From Nymphaea colorata (Eukaryota > Streptophyta > Magnoliopsida > Nymphaeales > Nymphaeaceae): a DNA stretch of 64,000 bases. The position numbers and the translations under genes are program-made. How positions within the stretch are numbered: position 1 is the first letter of the stretch; every line of letters starts with the position of its first letter. The notes below the pieces were generated by a model, which saw nothing but the letters and a program-made list of their open reading frames with translations, made no database searches and was not told where the DNA came from. The DNA lies in the NCBI RefSeq assembly GCF_008831285.2, contig NC_045149.1, forward strand, positions 5,943,500 through 6,007,499, read 5' to 3'. This document shows positions 23,640 through 36,601 of the stretch, piece by piece.

Positions 23640-24389
23640 ACTTTATGCATCTATTGTTTTCGTTTAACCGCCCGCCCCGAGAACAACGTAATATTGACTC
23701 GGTTGAAGCAGTTAACTCTCATATGAAAGTTACTTTTCTCTAAGGTCGTTCCACAAAAGCATATTCAAGTTTTGGAAAAATAACAAGTTTCAATTTTTTT
23801 TTATTTAACTGCCTAAATTACTTAAAACATCAAACGTAACTATCTCATCGAGACTTGATTTTGTTGCGACAAAAAGTTTCTTTTATTACCTTCATTTCTT
23901 CCCAAGGTTCATTCCAAGCAGGTACATTCAACATTTCATGTGTGCACGTTCTCCACAAGTATAGTTTAGCATACCTATTGTGAAGGTTACATGTCGGGCC
24001 CCTATTAGGGGATTATGTGTGAGGAGTTATAAATTATTAACTTACCCCGCCACCCCCAACACCCAAAAAAAGAAAAGTAATATGTTTGAAAAATTAGGAC
24101 AAACTCATATGACATTTGAATACAACGATACATGAATCATCTCCAATTTTTAGGATAGATTTATGGAACACTGTATTAGTGTTTTATTATCAAGCGCCCC
24201 TTAAAGGGCTCCCTTTCATCTCAACCTCCTGGACATGCATGGAGTCAAACATATAAGTATCTTCACATCTAATGCAATGGAGTCGACGCTATCAATTTGG
24301 AGTCTAATTCTTTAAATCTAGGTTCAATTGAATTTGACACCGACTTAGGTCTCTTGAAGTGAATTTGTCCCTTTCATCCATTTCAAACA

Positions 24390-24433
<44 letters not shown>

Positions 24434-27203
24434 ATGTCATTAAATTACTTTGAGAGAGCATCCAAGAGAGGTACATTGCTGGAAACAATGACAAATGCTA
24501 AACCGATAGACATTCACCTGGACAGCTTGCCTTACTTTTCAGAACAACTTTGAAAGGGGTAGATCGATTGATGAGCTAGATCAAGATATTCACCATAAAC
24601 ATATGATAGTGGTCGCCATAGCCATGTCATTCGATCAGTTTCTCTATCCTAATTGGTACGTGATGGATTCAAGTATGCTTCCACTTTCAATTATTTAATT
24701 TTGCTTTCGATGATTCGGAATGGACAGCTAAGTATTTTGTTATGAATTTCTTCAACACGAAGCTTCAGGTATAGGTTTATAGTTTCTATCAAGTTCAGTG
24801 GGCAAAGAATGTCAAGATTTCATAATATTTGGCTTTATAGACTCTTGACATGTTCAAGAAACCAACTCTTTTTATAGAACCTGAAAATTCAATAAAAATA
24901 TGTAGATATGATGAGTGAAACTCCAAAAAATGCCTCTAAACCTAAATGTCATGAATTCCAGAAATGCAGAAACTAATTTTATCTAATATATTTGGCAATC
25001 CAACTAAATGACCTCTAAATTGGATAAAATTTGGTCTATATCTAGAACAAACATAGTGTCTGCATAACATTAGATTAGAAGTTGACAAGAAATTTAAATG
25101 AAATGACATGTACAAGTTGTCTAAAAATACGTTATATTCAAGAGTTTAATAATCTTTACTTATGTTTATTTCAAATACTAGGTAGAGCTATCCCAAACAA
25201 TGTTGTGAAAGGAGCAGTTATATGATTAGCACAAGATTCTATGAGCAGTTATATGATTATTGTTGTTGGTAAAATTTTGAGCAAACCATTTATTAATTAT
25301 TATTAATATTATTATTGTTATTATTAATAAACCAAAGTTTTAGAACCATGAGTTTTGATGGATTACAGCTTCTCCTTTTTTGATGTCCACCAGAATAAGT
25401 CTCTGGTTTGTCCAATCATAGCACTCTGTTGTTTTTTACTGGAGGGATTTATTTCCGGCCATGAGTCCAAGACAGTTTGCCTTAAACTAATAAGTTAAGG
25501 AGTCTCTGACAGTTGGATAATGGTTGGCGGGATGCTTCCCTAATTTGGAAAGTATCACTGTATCACGCAACCGTTTGAGGCGCTTCTTCAGTTGACAAAT
25601 TGGTCTTTTCTTTTGCATCCTCCCCTCTATAATGCCCACACATTTTTATTGGACAGCAGCCAAAAATAATGTTTGAACGGAACCCTCAATCAACCAGAAA
25701 CTTTTGACTAAGAAAACTAATAATAAATTTTAGAGGGTTACCAATATATAAATAAAAAAATTGCCTTAATATAAAAGTAAATATTTATTGTGGTGGCAAT
25801 TGCCCCACATTACCCACACCTGCCCCTGCCCTTCTCCTCTCATCAACTCTCTCTCTGATCTTTTTTTCTTGCCGTCTGGCTACTTTGTGGACAGCCATGA
25901 AAATGAGTCTCCACAACTCGCTTCATATATATGTAACACAAGTTCTAGAAGAACAGTACCGCACAAAGGCGATGTTGGAACGATGTGAGCTTATTCAGCC
26001 AACAATGAAATCATGCTAAGCAACTGAGGTAACAAAAGTATGTTTTTGTCTTATAGGTGCAAGTGTTGGGGATGGACCTATTCTTTCCTGATTTTGACGT
26101 TGGCGAAAGCCTCATAAAATCAGAAGCACAAAATTTAGCAAAAAAGAAAAATGTACAAAGCTTTAAGTGGACAACTTGGAGTCCTCCGGCTAGAATTGGT
26201 GCCGTTCTCCAACTTGCAGTAAGAGACCAAGACCACACAAGTACGGTAAAAGGTGTCAATTTGAAATTGAGCTTTTCCTTGGTATTATCCTTGCAGGATT
26301 TAAGAGCCAATGGTAACCTTTATTGCAATTAAAAAGAGAATGAAATATAAAATAATTGGGCAAGAATTAGAAAGCAAGTATGTATGCTTTATCTCCGAAG
26401 ATATGAATGATTAAGAGTAGCTTCTTCAATGATAAAACAGTGAAAATGATGAACCACAATAATATGTTCAGGTGAGTGAGAGGTTAACAACTCATCGTCT
26501 GAAAAAGAGGCTCAAAAATCCCCTCATTCTTCCTACCTTTTAAGATCTGGAGCTGCATCAGCATCGACAATTGGCAACCGCGTACCTTTGAACTTAGGTG
26601 CTACACCTCATACCTTAAGACTTAGAATCAATTTCAACACTTGCCCTTTTTATAGGTGTCTAGCCCGACCACTTTGAGACCAATATTTTAAAAACTAAAT
26701 CGATGACATGATTTATATTTTTATTCATTTTTTACAATGAGGATGAGCCCTGCTATCAAACTTTAGGACGACATATAAGGGGAAATGTCAAATAATAGAA
26801 TGTTGACAGGGTTGCGAATTTATCAAGGGTCACGTCAGCTTTTTATTTCCCTCTTGATATGATTTCATGCTAAATGGAATATATCTACGTAGACAACTAA
26901 TCGATAGCCATCATTGTACTTTTTCATGCTTGTCTTTGATAAATGCAACTGCCATTTGGATTCCTAAGAGGCTGTTTGGCAAACAATGTTGCATGTCAAA
27001 CGACCTCTAAGAAATATAATCCAATCTAAACTTGATAGCTCTTAAAAGAATGAGGGGACTTGAATTGTCCCCTTGTGAAAGCAAGAAATAAGGTGCTTGA
27101 AAATAGAGTTATTAACATTCATTTACATGATAACCGCTTATCTAGCTATTAACATTTTTTTACATGATAACCGCCTATATATATGTGTGTATGAGTGTGT
27201 GTA
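23640..27203. other. intergenic DNA between DLDG1 and the next LTR
   Basis: No gene is recognised. A CA/GA microsatellite lies at 24386-24433. An open frame at 26057-26332 (plus strand, 91 codons) and its antisense partner have no domain I know and no gene context, so I do not call them. Several AT-rich stretches (25260-25340, 25740-25790) are low complexity. Confidence 0.4.
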
Positions 27204-27598
27204 TGTTGGACTTCAGCCTTTAGGCCTGAGTCGGCCCATCGTGGGCAGAATCCAAGCTTATGAGCCAAGTGTGGTAACACAGTGTCGCTGGTAATATTGG
27301 CAGTTATCTTTTTCAGTTCGATTGAAAATGTAAAAATTGATGAGAAAAAGTTAACAGAAGAGATAGTGTGAGGTATGGCCGACACAAAAAATGGAAAGAT
27401 ATCCATGCTGGGAGAGGAAATAAACTCTTCTGGTTTATTGCTAGGAGATTGCGGTAAAGATTGTGAAGTTGGGCGTTCTCCGAACTGTGAGTATGTTGTC
27501 CCTGTTGAGTCACCAGAGCTGGTCTTCATCCACTGAATATATGAGGTAACCAAAGTTAAACTCTTTTTCTATAATGGACCATATCTTATTTAATACCA
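27204..27598 (+). repeat. copia-type LTR followed by a primer site
   Basis: It starts TGTTGGACTTCAG and ends TTAATACCA, four bases before a perfect initiator-Met primer site. Most of it (from about 27236) is repeated at about 41998-42354 with moderate divergence. It may be the 5' LTR of the decayed copia polyprotein that begins near 29.2 kb on the same strand; no 3' partner was found beyond 33 kb. Confidence 0.6.
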
Positions 27599-27602
27599 TG
27601 AG

Positions 27603-27614
27603 TGGTATCAGAGC
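27603..27614 (+). other. primer binding site (complement of initiator Met tRNA)
   Basis: TGGTATCAGAGC, the standard copia minus-strand primer site, lies four bases after the LTR end. It confirms the plus orientation of the element to which the LTR belongs. Confidence 0.75.
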
Positions 27615-29192
27615 TCGGTTACAGATCAGCTCTCTGATCTCACAGTAATTTTTTTTGTTTCATCTTGATGGTACCTGTTAGAATGTTGTTGCATTTTGAG
27701 AAAATGCACATAACCTCCAGAGCAGCATGACTTCATGCTTCTACTGATAAATCCCATAGCCTGTAATAAACTGGACCCATTTTCTCCTGCCAAAGGACTA
27801 CCACGTGTGTTTTTCTTGGAAAATAATGGTAGGTGCAGCAAAGAGGATGTTGCCGTACCTGTTTTTTAGGAGGAGATTTTTTTTTCTTTTTTTGATGGAG
27901 CTTGCCTTCATTCAGCCAGCATATGAATAGAAGAGGGCTGGCTGAAACATCTCCTCTTCCATAAATCAGATGCATGAACTTGCGTTTTTTATAGGGCATG
28001 CCTGCACCACTGGCCTGAGAGTATAGCATGGGGTACATCCAGGGCAGAGCTAGGGTAGGGCCCACAAGGTCCTGACCCACCTCAAAAAAAAATTTACAAG
28101 CAAATTTTAAAACCTTTCACTTGTCTTATATAAAATTTTTGAAAAATGATATTTCGGCTTATGTCAAAATTTAGAAACTTTAATTTGCCTCTCCTCATAA
28201 AAAATTTCTGGCTTCGCCCCTGGGTACATCTATTTGCAGCATGCCTCTATTGAAGATATGGCTGCATCTGTCTACAAGTGTTACCTTTTCTCTCATGCTG
28301 CAGTCTGAAAATCTTTTTTGGTGATCGATGTTTTAGACATCGGATCCCATTGCTTTAGGATTCCTATTAGAACCACTGAGGCAGGTAGAGATGATAAGTG
28401 AGGACTATTTGAAGAAAAATGTTCGGACAGACATGACAGTGCATTAACTCTTGAGAAGGTAGTTATTGAGATCAAACTCAAAGAGGAGTGCCGAATAAAA
28501 CAAGAGTCCTGGCGAGCCTGTGCTCGAAAGGTTACTTCCACCCTTAGAATGGGAAGGTGAGACATGTTCAAGGAACAATGGGATGGCATAGATGGCACAC
28601 CAGAAAGAACAACTCCATAACCTTTTTCAACATGAACGTGCTTTCAATTAAAGTCAGAATTTTCTGATATATCATGCGAATGCACTGAGCTCTACACTCA
28701 ATCTTTAGACGTAGTCATTGTGGATTGATTTTATTTCGTTTATGTTTTCAGAAAGGCAATCTTTGGACATGGTTGTAGTGGGACTACTTAGATTTATATT
28801 TTTTAACTATATATATTTTGTTTGCCTGCTTGTTATGCATGGACGATTTTTTTAGATATGGAGAATTGAATGAAGGTGCACTAGTTTATTAATGATTCAA
28901 TTTTTATGCAAGATTAATTCTTCAATTGTACTTATAATACTTGGTTTCATGTGCATTACGATGTGCATATACTTCAGTAGGATATTGGAGTTAAGGAGGA
29001 CAACCTAGTTGTATAGTCACAAATTACTAAGAGAGTGGGAGATGATTTCAAACTTATTGACATTTCGATCCTACAACTAGTGTGAAGTACTATACAACTA
29101 GTGGTGTTGACTTGATTATACATATAGATGTGCAATAAGTTGTCTTTGACATACGTTAGAGGCACATAACTCAATAATTATAGTTAGGATGG
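27615..29192. other. untranslated stretch around the MITE, no gene seen
   Basis: Apart from the MITE at 28040-28222 I see no coding sequence. A 10-bp inverted repeat TTCAGCCAGC/GCTGGCTGAA lies at 27911-27946. If the LTR at 27204 belongs to the copia pseudogene at 29.2 kb, this is its leader, enlarged by insertions. Confidence 0.35.
28040..28222. mobile_element. hAT-type MITE with perfect 8-bp target duplication
   Basis: The element begins CAGGGCAGAGCTAGGG and ends GGCTTCGCCCCTG. GGTACATC flanks it on both sides (28032-28039 and 28223-28230). It is 183 bp without coding capacity. Its interior (GAAAAATGATATTTCGG, AAAATTTAGAAACTTTAATT) is shared with the copy at 55058-55233. The 8-bp duplication and CAGGG-type ends place it in the hAT superfamily. 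Confidence 0.85.
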
Positions 29193-29207
29193 TTGTTTCC
29201 TTTTTTA

Positions 29208-32200
29208 TTAGCTTACGATACGTCTGTTCCAAGTACGTCAATCTTAAATTTGGCATGCATTGAAAAATTGAATGAAGATAACTACAATATATGGCACAGA
29301 AAGATACAGTTCACCTTAGAAGTGACCGAAGTCCTTGATGGACTGAACTGCATCATGACTAGACCTGAGGGAAATAATGCTCAAACACAAACAGAGTCTC
29401 AAGCTTATAATGCATGGAAACATAAAAAAGAATGTGGCTAGAGTCACAATGTTGTGCTCAATGCAAGATGACATCATGTATCAATTTGAGCAATACACTG
29501 TTGCAAAACATATGTAGCTAGAGCCTTTAAGAACAAGTTTGGTGGAACATCAGCTACTAAACGAAGAAAGCTCACTATTAAAATTGACTCATATCATAAA
29601 CAAAACCAACATATTATGAGTCAGCATCTCAGGGAGATGATTGATGTGATTAGAATTAAAGCCAGTAAGACACACCCTTGTCGGTGAACAACAAATTCAT
29701 GTCATGATAATATCACTGCCAAATAACTAGGAGCACATGAAAATTAATATGACACATCATGAAAACATCAAAACTTTTGATGACATATCCCGATACCTAG
29801 AATGAGAATATGAGTGCTTAGAAGCTGCCAAATCTAGTGGTGAGGCCTTTATGGCTGAAAGTTTCAAGAAGGGTCTCAATCATAAAAGAAAAAGGGTTAA
29901 TGATCCTGGGTGGTTTAAAAATAAACATGCAAAAGATCAAGCAAGAAAAAGCAAGACAAAAAACATAGACGCTGCAAGAAGTGCCGTGGGAAAAAAAGAC
30001 AAGTGTAAGGTGAAATGATTCAACTATGGAAGCTTAATCATTGCAATCAGGAGTGTAGTGAACCAATAAGTTCTTATTCTTTTGTTTCAAGTTGTGCTCT
30101 AATTATAGAATTTCATTCTTTGTGGATTGTAGACTCAGGAGCAACAGATCATGTGATGCATGATCACAGTGCATTCGTTTAATATTGAAAGTAATCAATA
30201 AGAAGAAGGTGGTTGTTTTTAAGAAACAATAGTCGTGTAGAAATACATGGAATCGGCACTTGCCAACTATTTTTGGCGAGTAAATGAGATATATTTTTTC
30301 ATGATGTGCTGCACGTCCTAGATATTCGATGAAATTTGGTTTCTATTTCTTTTTTATGACATTTGACTATGAACTTACTTTTAAAGAAAATTATGTTGAG
30401 ATATTGTCTACAGGTTTAGTTATTTGTCCAGGTGTGTTAACGAATGGTTTCTTTTTTTTTTTTTTAAATACTTATTTGAATTTCTACTATGTGAATGATG
30501 AATGTTTTAATGTACATGTTATTACAAATGCATGCATGTGGCATGCTCCCATATTAGACAAAATAGAATGAATAAACTTACTCATGAGGGATTACAAGTG
30601 TCCCTTACAAATATTGACATGTCTATCTGTGAACATTGTTTAGCAGGAAAAACAACTCGAAAACCATTTGAAAAAGCAATTAGGGCTTCTCTTCCCATTA
30701 CAGTTAGTTCATTCTAAGATATGTAGACCAATGAGTATTGCATCTAGATGTGGCACATTGTACTTTATCACTTTTATTAATGACTACACTTGAGGTTGCT
30801 TTATGTGTATTTGATCTCCCATAAGTTTGAGGTGTTGGATTGCTTCAAACGCTTTATGAACTTGGTAAAGAATCAACTTGATTGAAAGGTCAAAGCCTTT
30901 CAAACAGATCGAGGTAGAGAATATTGCCTGAAAAAAATTAAGAAAATGTGTGATGAAAAAAACGTAGATTAACAACAGCCCACCCCTTGCACGCCACAAC
31001 AAAAATGGTGTTGCTGAAAGACGAAATTGAACATTGATGGATATGGTCAAATCTATGATAGTACAAGCATAGTTGCTCATTTCCTTTTGGGGTGATTATT
31101 TATTGACTGTGACATGCATCCTTAACCGTGTGCCCACAAAGTCCATCTCATCAACTCTGCATAAACTATGGACGGCGGACAACATGACCTTAGTCATTTG
31201 AGACCCCAAGGGTTTTCAGCATATGTTCACAATCCTCCTCACCAGTATGGCAAAGTGGGACCGAGGGGAAATAGTGTATCTTCATTCAATTGTGAACACT
31301 CCAAAAGTTGCCTTCTTAGGAGAAAATGCAGATGAAAGTGTGATCTTTCAATGATGCTACATTCTTGCAAAATGATAAGAAGAGAGATATAAATTGAAAC
31401 GTTCAACTATGTGAGTTGGATGACACAGAACATATGAAGACAAATGATCAAGAGATAGTGATACAATATGTCTAGTTTTAATCGATTAATGATAATGAAA
31501 GTGAACCACATGAGGGTCAAAATCTAAATATGGTGCCTCGTCAGAGTGCAAAGAAAAGAATATCATGTTACACATTTGAGATAGAAGGTGAAGCCATAAT
31601 GACAGTACTTGATGACATTGATGCTCTGAAATCTATGTGTGAAACTCTCTCTTGTCTAAAAACAGAATATTGGAAGAAAACAATGAAAAAAAGATGAGAT
31701 CCATGAGCAATAACAAGGTATAGGAATTTGTTGATAGTTCTCCTGAAAGAAAAACTATTGAAAACTGTCAAAAGAAATCAATTAGATCCATTAAAAGATT
31801 CAAAGCTTGTCTCGTGGCAAAAAAGGTACACAGATAAAAAAGGCATTGATTATGATGAGACATTATATCCTGTTGTCAAGCTTACTTTTGTTCATCTTAT
31901 ACTACATATTGTTTCATGTATTAACTTGGAACTACATCAAATAGATGTAAAGACAATGTTCTTAAATAAAGAATTGGATGAGGAAATCTACATGGAATGA
32001 CCTAAAGGGTTTGTTGCGAAAGATTCTAAGCGCAAAGTTTACAAGCTCAAAAGATCCATTTACGGATTTAAACAATCATCTAGATAGTGTATATAAAATT
32101 TCATGAGACAACAATGTCTAATGATTTTAACATGACTGATGATGACTACTATGTATATATGAAACAACAAAGGAGAAATTTGTCATTATCTTCCTATATG

Positions 32201-33060
32201 TCGATGGCATTTTGTTGGCTAGTAATGATATGGAGTTAATAGAGTCAATCAATGATTGACTGTCTGATCATTTTGACCTAAAGGACATGATGACTCAACA
32301 TTTATATCAGACATAGAAATTAAAAGAGATCTCGCAAATAGACTTCTTACTCTCTCACAAGAGCCTTATATTAAGGTCTTGAAACAATTTAATATGAAAA
32401 GCCGCAAGTCAGTAGATACTCCCATGAGTAAAAGAGATAGTTTTTCTACTAGAATGTGTTTAGAAACACTAAAAAAAATAAAGAACATGTCAAATATACC
32501 CTATTCAAGTACTGTTGGCACTGACATATGCCATGTAGTTGGGATGGTTACTAGATATCAGTCAAATCCTAGATAAGTTCATTAGGAAGTTGTTAAAAGG
32601 ATCAAGCGGTGCTTAAAGGCACTAAAAACTTGACACTATGATGTCACGGGGGTGAGCTGTGGCTTAGAAGCTACACAAATGCAAATTGAGGAGGAGACCC
32701 TGATGAACATAAGTCTACGTCTGTATATGTATTTCTGCTCAATCATGTACAATATCATGATGTAGCAAGAAAGAGACATGTGTAGCAGTATCTACCATGG
32801 AAGCTAAATTTGTAGTTGTGTCCATGACAGTACAAGAGGATGTTGGATTGAGAAGATTTTTCAAACACCTTAACATTTTCTCAAATCAAGTACTTTCATT
32901 GACGAAGCTGCAATTGCTTTTGCCAATAATCCCAATTTTTAATGTAAAACTAAACATATTGATACTATATGAAAGTACTTACAAGATGTAGTACATAAGG
33001 GAAAGTGTTGTTGAACTACATTTCTACTCAACAAAAGGTAGTAGATCCTCTTACTAAGTA
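29208..33060 (+). pseudogene. decayed Ty1/copia gag-pol polyprotein
   Basis: The copia domains occur in order with many stops and shifts. Gag is at 29208-29900 (IEKLNEDNYNIWHRKIQFTL). A ruined zinc knuckle lies at about 30010-30060 (NHCNQEC remains) and the protease at about 30118 (LWIVDSGATDHVMHDHSAF). Pre-integrase is at 30560-30716 (ICEHCLAGKTTRKPF) and integrase at about 30730-31100 (FQTDRGREY). Reverse transcriptase is at 31790-32330 (DYDETLYPVVKLTF, LHQIDVKTMFLNKELDEEIY, an altered YVDGILL where YVDDILL is usual). RNase H is at 32500-33060 (TNANWGGDPDEHKST). The catalytic Asp change and the stops make it inactive. It differs clearly from copia A and B, so it is a separate lineage, and no nearby 3' LTR was found. 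Confidence 0.8.
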
Positions 33061-33831
33061 AGTTATTATTGATGTATTTATGGAGCATGTAATGTCTATC
33101 AGACTCAATAGAATCTAATCTTTCTTTGGATGAAGTAAATCTGATGACTAAGTTCATGTATGTTGCAGATCTATATATAAGAATGCAGTCATGTCTAGAT
33201 CATTTGCCTACACAAATAGATCACCTTAGGTAATGAGTGTCAAGCGAGTTGAGATGAGATAGACAAAATCTAGAAATGATTTAACAAAAGATACAAGTTT
33301 TTTGAATCACAAATGTCATGTATGTAATGATGACATTATTTACAAGTTTTTCATTGCCTTGATTAGATCAAGATAAGGTCCCATATTATGGAATTTAAAG
33401 ACCAACACGGACTTCAAAATCATGTAGGCTAGTAATCAGATCCTAGGGCTCAAATCATCTTAATGGGACTAAGAGAGACGTCTTTTGAGAACTAGAATCA
33501 ACTTTTTAGGAATTAGACTCTTGGTGATTTATACGACAATGAAAATTTCTTTCATTGCTTGCATACACTCATTGAATATGAGTTGATCGATCATAATACG
33601 TGAGACATACAACGTATGTTTCACTAGTACATAAGCCGACCGAAATGGAAGATGAAAAATTATCTCTACATCTTCATTGTGGAGTGCCAACTACAGATGT
33701 CAAAACATTTATTTACTTTGGTTGTCCTTATGGACTCTTAACTATGCTCACAGATGATGAGTTAGTGTAGCTACTTTAATATGCCACCTAAGGCAATGAG
33801 AGATTTGGTTTAATGGGACATTATTAGCCTC
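33061..33831. other. AT-rich DNA between two elements, no gene seen
   Basis: No open frame or domain is present. It may include remains of the 3' end of the copia pseudogene, but I found no repeat of the 27.2-kb LTR here. Confidence 0.4.
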
Positions 33832-34203
33832 CGCTAACTTGAGAACCCCTTACAAGGCAATACCAATCTCAGATGCACACACTTAGCCCTAATACTAGAT
33901 TAGGATTCTCCCTCACTAGAGGGCCACACGCTGAAAACCTATCGTTCAAACTCAACTCAGGTCCTTCAACCCTTATTTATAAGCCTACTGGATCAATCCC
34001 ATGGAGATCCATCCAAATCACATAACCGGTTACTAACAATTAACAATATTTCTCCCTTGAAAACACCTTGTCCTCAAGGTGTGAGCATGAGAAATGAATG
34101 CTGACATCAATGATTCATTCCTTGCTTTCAGGTGGTCCGCGAACTAGAAGAACTTGTCTCAACAACCGTCCTGATAGTGTAAGTGCACACTTGAAAATCT
34201 GCA
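33832..34203 (-). repeat. left (3') LTR of element C
   Basis: It starts TATTAGCCTCCGC, where the partner has TGTTAGTCTTCGC, and ends GAAAATCTGCA. The CTCCCTTGAAAA...CCTCAAGGTGTGAGCA region is shared nearly unchanged with 41350-41385. The first TG has decayed to TA. Confidence 0.8.
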
Positions 34204-36156
34204 GCTTGTTCTCAGAAGCATCCGCACAATTTGCACAAGGCAACACCACAAATCAATGAAAGCCAACGACTTGCTTAATGAAATTTTCATTCCATAACCT
34301 CCTCATTCTGTCATATTTGAATAGCTACAAAGGAAACATGAACTTCAGGTTAGTGCAAAACATCATTGCCAAAGGCTGCATCTTCCCAAGGTAGCATCAT
34401 TACCAGAAGCTAAATCTCATTATTGCTATAAAATAAACCTCCAATAGACAATGTGATTTCATTTTGCTTATGTAGAACATAGCAAAAAAAAAATGCCAGG
34501 AAGAGGTTTGATTTTCTTCCACGATGTCAGCCTTAGAATACTCCTTGTAGACAAACTCCATTTCACCTGGTGGCTCAACTGGTTCACTAGCATGAAATGG
34601 AACCTTTGAAACATCAATGTTTGGCACCAACCCTCGGTAAGACCTTTCATCAATTAAACGACATGAACCATGTAGTTCCCCAAAGAAGCCATACTGAAAG
34701 CCACTCAAATTTCCAAAAGTATGGACCATACAATTGCATGTTGACAATATGTAATCAAGAGATGTGGCCACGAATGTTCCAACCAACACAATCGACTCAT
34801 GCTTGACGCAATGGAACTGGTAGTGTGGAACTCGTCCACTATAAGATTTTATTTTATACATTACTGGTTCACGACTGGCCCAATTCGTAGTCCTATACCT
34901 GACCCTTACTTGAACTTGTCTCCTCCCCTTGTCTTGCTGTAGTGCCTTCCTAATCAGCTTCTTCATCACCTCCATGTCGTGCCTTGTCGAGACATTGATG
35001 TGTTCTCCATTGTTGTTGTTATTTAGCTTCTATGCAGCTTCCATGTTGATGCCCTCCTCCTCCATTGCTCATTCCATCTGGTTTGCCACCGGTATCGTCA
35101 ACTCCCTCTCCCCTTCTAAGGAATCCAGTTTAGTCGAGAGGGAGTTCATCTTCATTTTTGTCATTTGGCGGTCGATCATGTCAACGGAAAGATCAAATGC
35201 ACAGATCAAGAACACCTGTAGGTCATTCTTTACAATGAAGCTTCCCAACAATTGAATGCGCCCAGATCCTTGGCTTTGATGGCCAAATATTTTTTAGTAG
35301 TAGAAATCACCAGTTGTGGCTTTGTCTAGAGGGCGATAATCATCTTCACCATAGCAATGGAGGGCTCCTTCCCCTAGGTTGGTGAGGCTAACCCTAACTT
35401 GATCCCATGGAGATTTCCACACTCGTCTTTTGTGCCCCATTACGCCCATTTCAATGGTCGTATTCTGGAGGGTCTTCCATTCAATATTGGGGACGATGGT
35501 GCAGGAAAAGTTAGGGTCGAAAATCTCCACTACCGTGGCACCCCTCTCCACATTCAACCATATTGAAAAATAGACAACCATTCCTTTAGGTTGGGGTAGG
35601 ATCAGAGGCCGTGTTCAAAAGATATGGTTGCCACCTTGAGACCCAACTTCAAGGAGAACTCGGCATACCCATTTCCATCACCCTTGTTCTGTGTTGGCAC
35701 CAGATGTAACTCGATCATTGTCTCTACATTATTTTTCTTCCCATGAATGACTGCATCACTCCTAAACTAGCTTTTTGACCCAATCCTGAAGCATCTTCTT
35801 CACCCATATCATCTGGAACTGCGAGGGTGTTTCTTTGTTTTGCCTTGGCTATAGACTAGACTTCGGGAGCAGTGACAACCGACGCATTTTCTGTGTTGAG
35901 TGTATTCCCATGGAGAATTCTTGAAGCATGGATTCTTCCTTCGTCCCTGGTTCTATTATCTTGCTTTTGCTTGGAGGTGTCGCAGACTTGGCAAATCAAC
36001 TGCGACAACTCCTTTATAACGAGTTGCCCCAAGCTGATTGTCTACAGTTTTTGGTTGATGTCTACCATACTTTGATTAACCCCTTCAAAGGCTTCTCCTA
36101 TTGATCAACCCAAGCCAACCAATCGGCCACGTTCTTGATCAGGCAGCCTTTAGAAA
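34204..36156 (-). pseudogene. interior of element C: unidentified open-frame remnants
   Basis: On the minus strand, open pieces at 35294-35581 (95 codons), 35069-35251 (60 codons, including a Met/Lys-rich MIDRQMTKMKMNSLSTKL stretch that could coil) and 34400-34975 (191 codons, ...VRYRTTNWASREPVMYKIK...) follow each other with stops between. The upstream part near 36100 reads ADWLAWVDQ. The pieces may be one ancient protein, gag-like or captured from the host. I do not recognise a domain and assign no function. Confidence 0.4.
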
Positions 36157-36171
36157 CCGGCTCTAATGCCA
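36157..36171 (-). other. primer binding site of element C
   Basis: TGGCATTAGAGCCGG on the minus strand is a two-base variant of the initiator-Met site TGGTATCAGAGCC. It lies one base from the LTR end and fixes the element's orientation. Confidence 0.7.
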
Positions 36172-36172
36172 T

Positions 36173-36279
36173 TGTTAGTCTTCGCCAACCTGGGAACCCC
36201 TTACATGGTAGCCCCGATCCCATACGCACGCACACACTCAGCCCTACCCCTCACCAGAAGGCCGCCACCTGCTGAAAAC
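36173..36279 (-). repeat. right (5') LTR of element C, first part
   Basis: It starts TGTTAGTCTTCGCC and runs to CTGAAAAC, where the hAT-like element is inserted. It continues at 41248. Confidence 0.8.
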
Positions 36280-36601
36280 TAGGGGTGAGCATCGGGCCGG
36301 GCCGGCCCGGCCCGGCCCGGCCTACTAAAACCCTGCCCGGATCGGCCCGTCGGGCCTAAGGAGGCCCGACCCGGGCCCAGCCCAATCATATTGCCGGGTA
36401 CCAGGCCGGACCCCCAAAAGTCAGGCCCAGCCCGGCCCATTTGGCGGGCCGAGCTGGCTTGCAAGAAGGGGGAGAGAGATGGGAAGAGGGGGAGGCGAGA
36501 AGAGGGGAAAGGGGGAGACGGTAAACAGGAGAGGGAACCAGAGGGGAGTGGGGGAGACGGGAAACGAGAGAGGGAACCAGAGGGGAGTGGGAGAGGGAAC
36601 C

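Noticed and set aside
26011-26332. Overlapping open frames of 91 and 99 codons on opposite strands
   Set aside because: No domain, splice context or codon pattern decides between them; both are compatible with chance.
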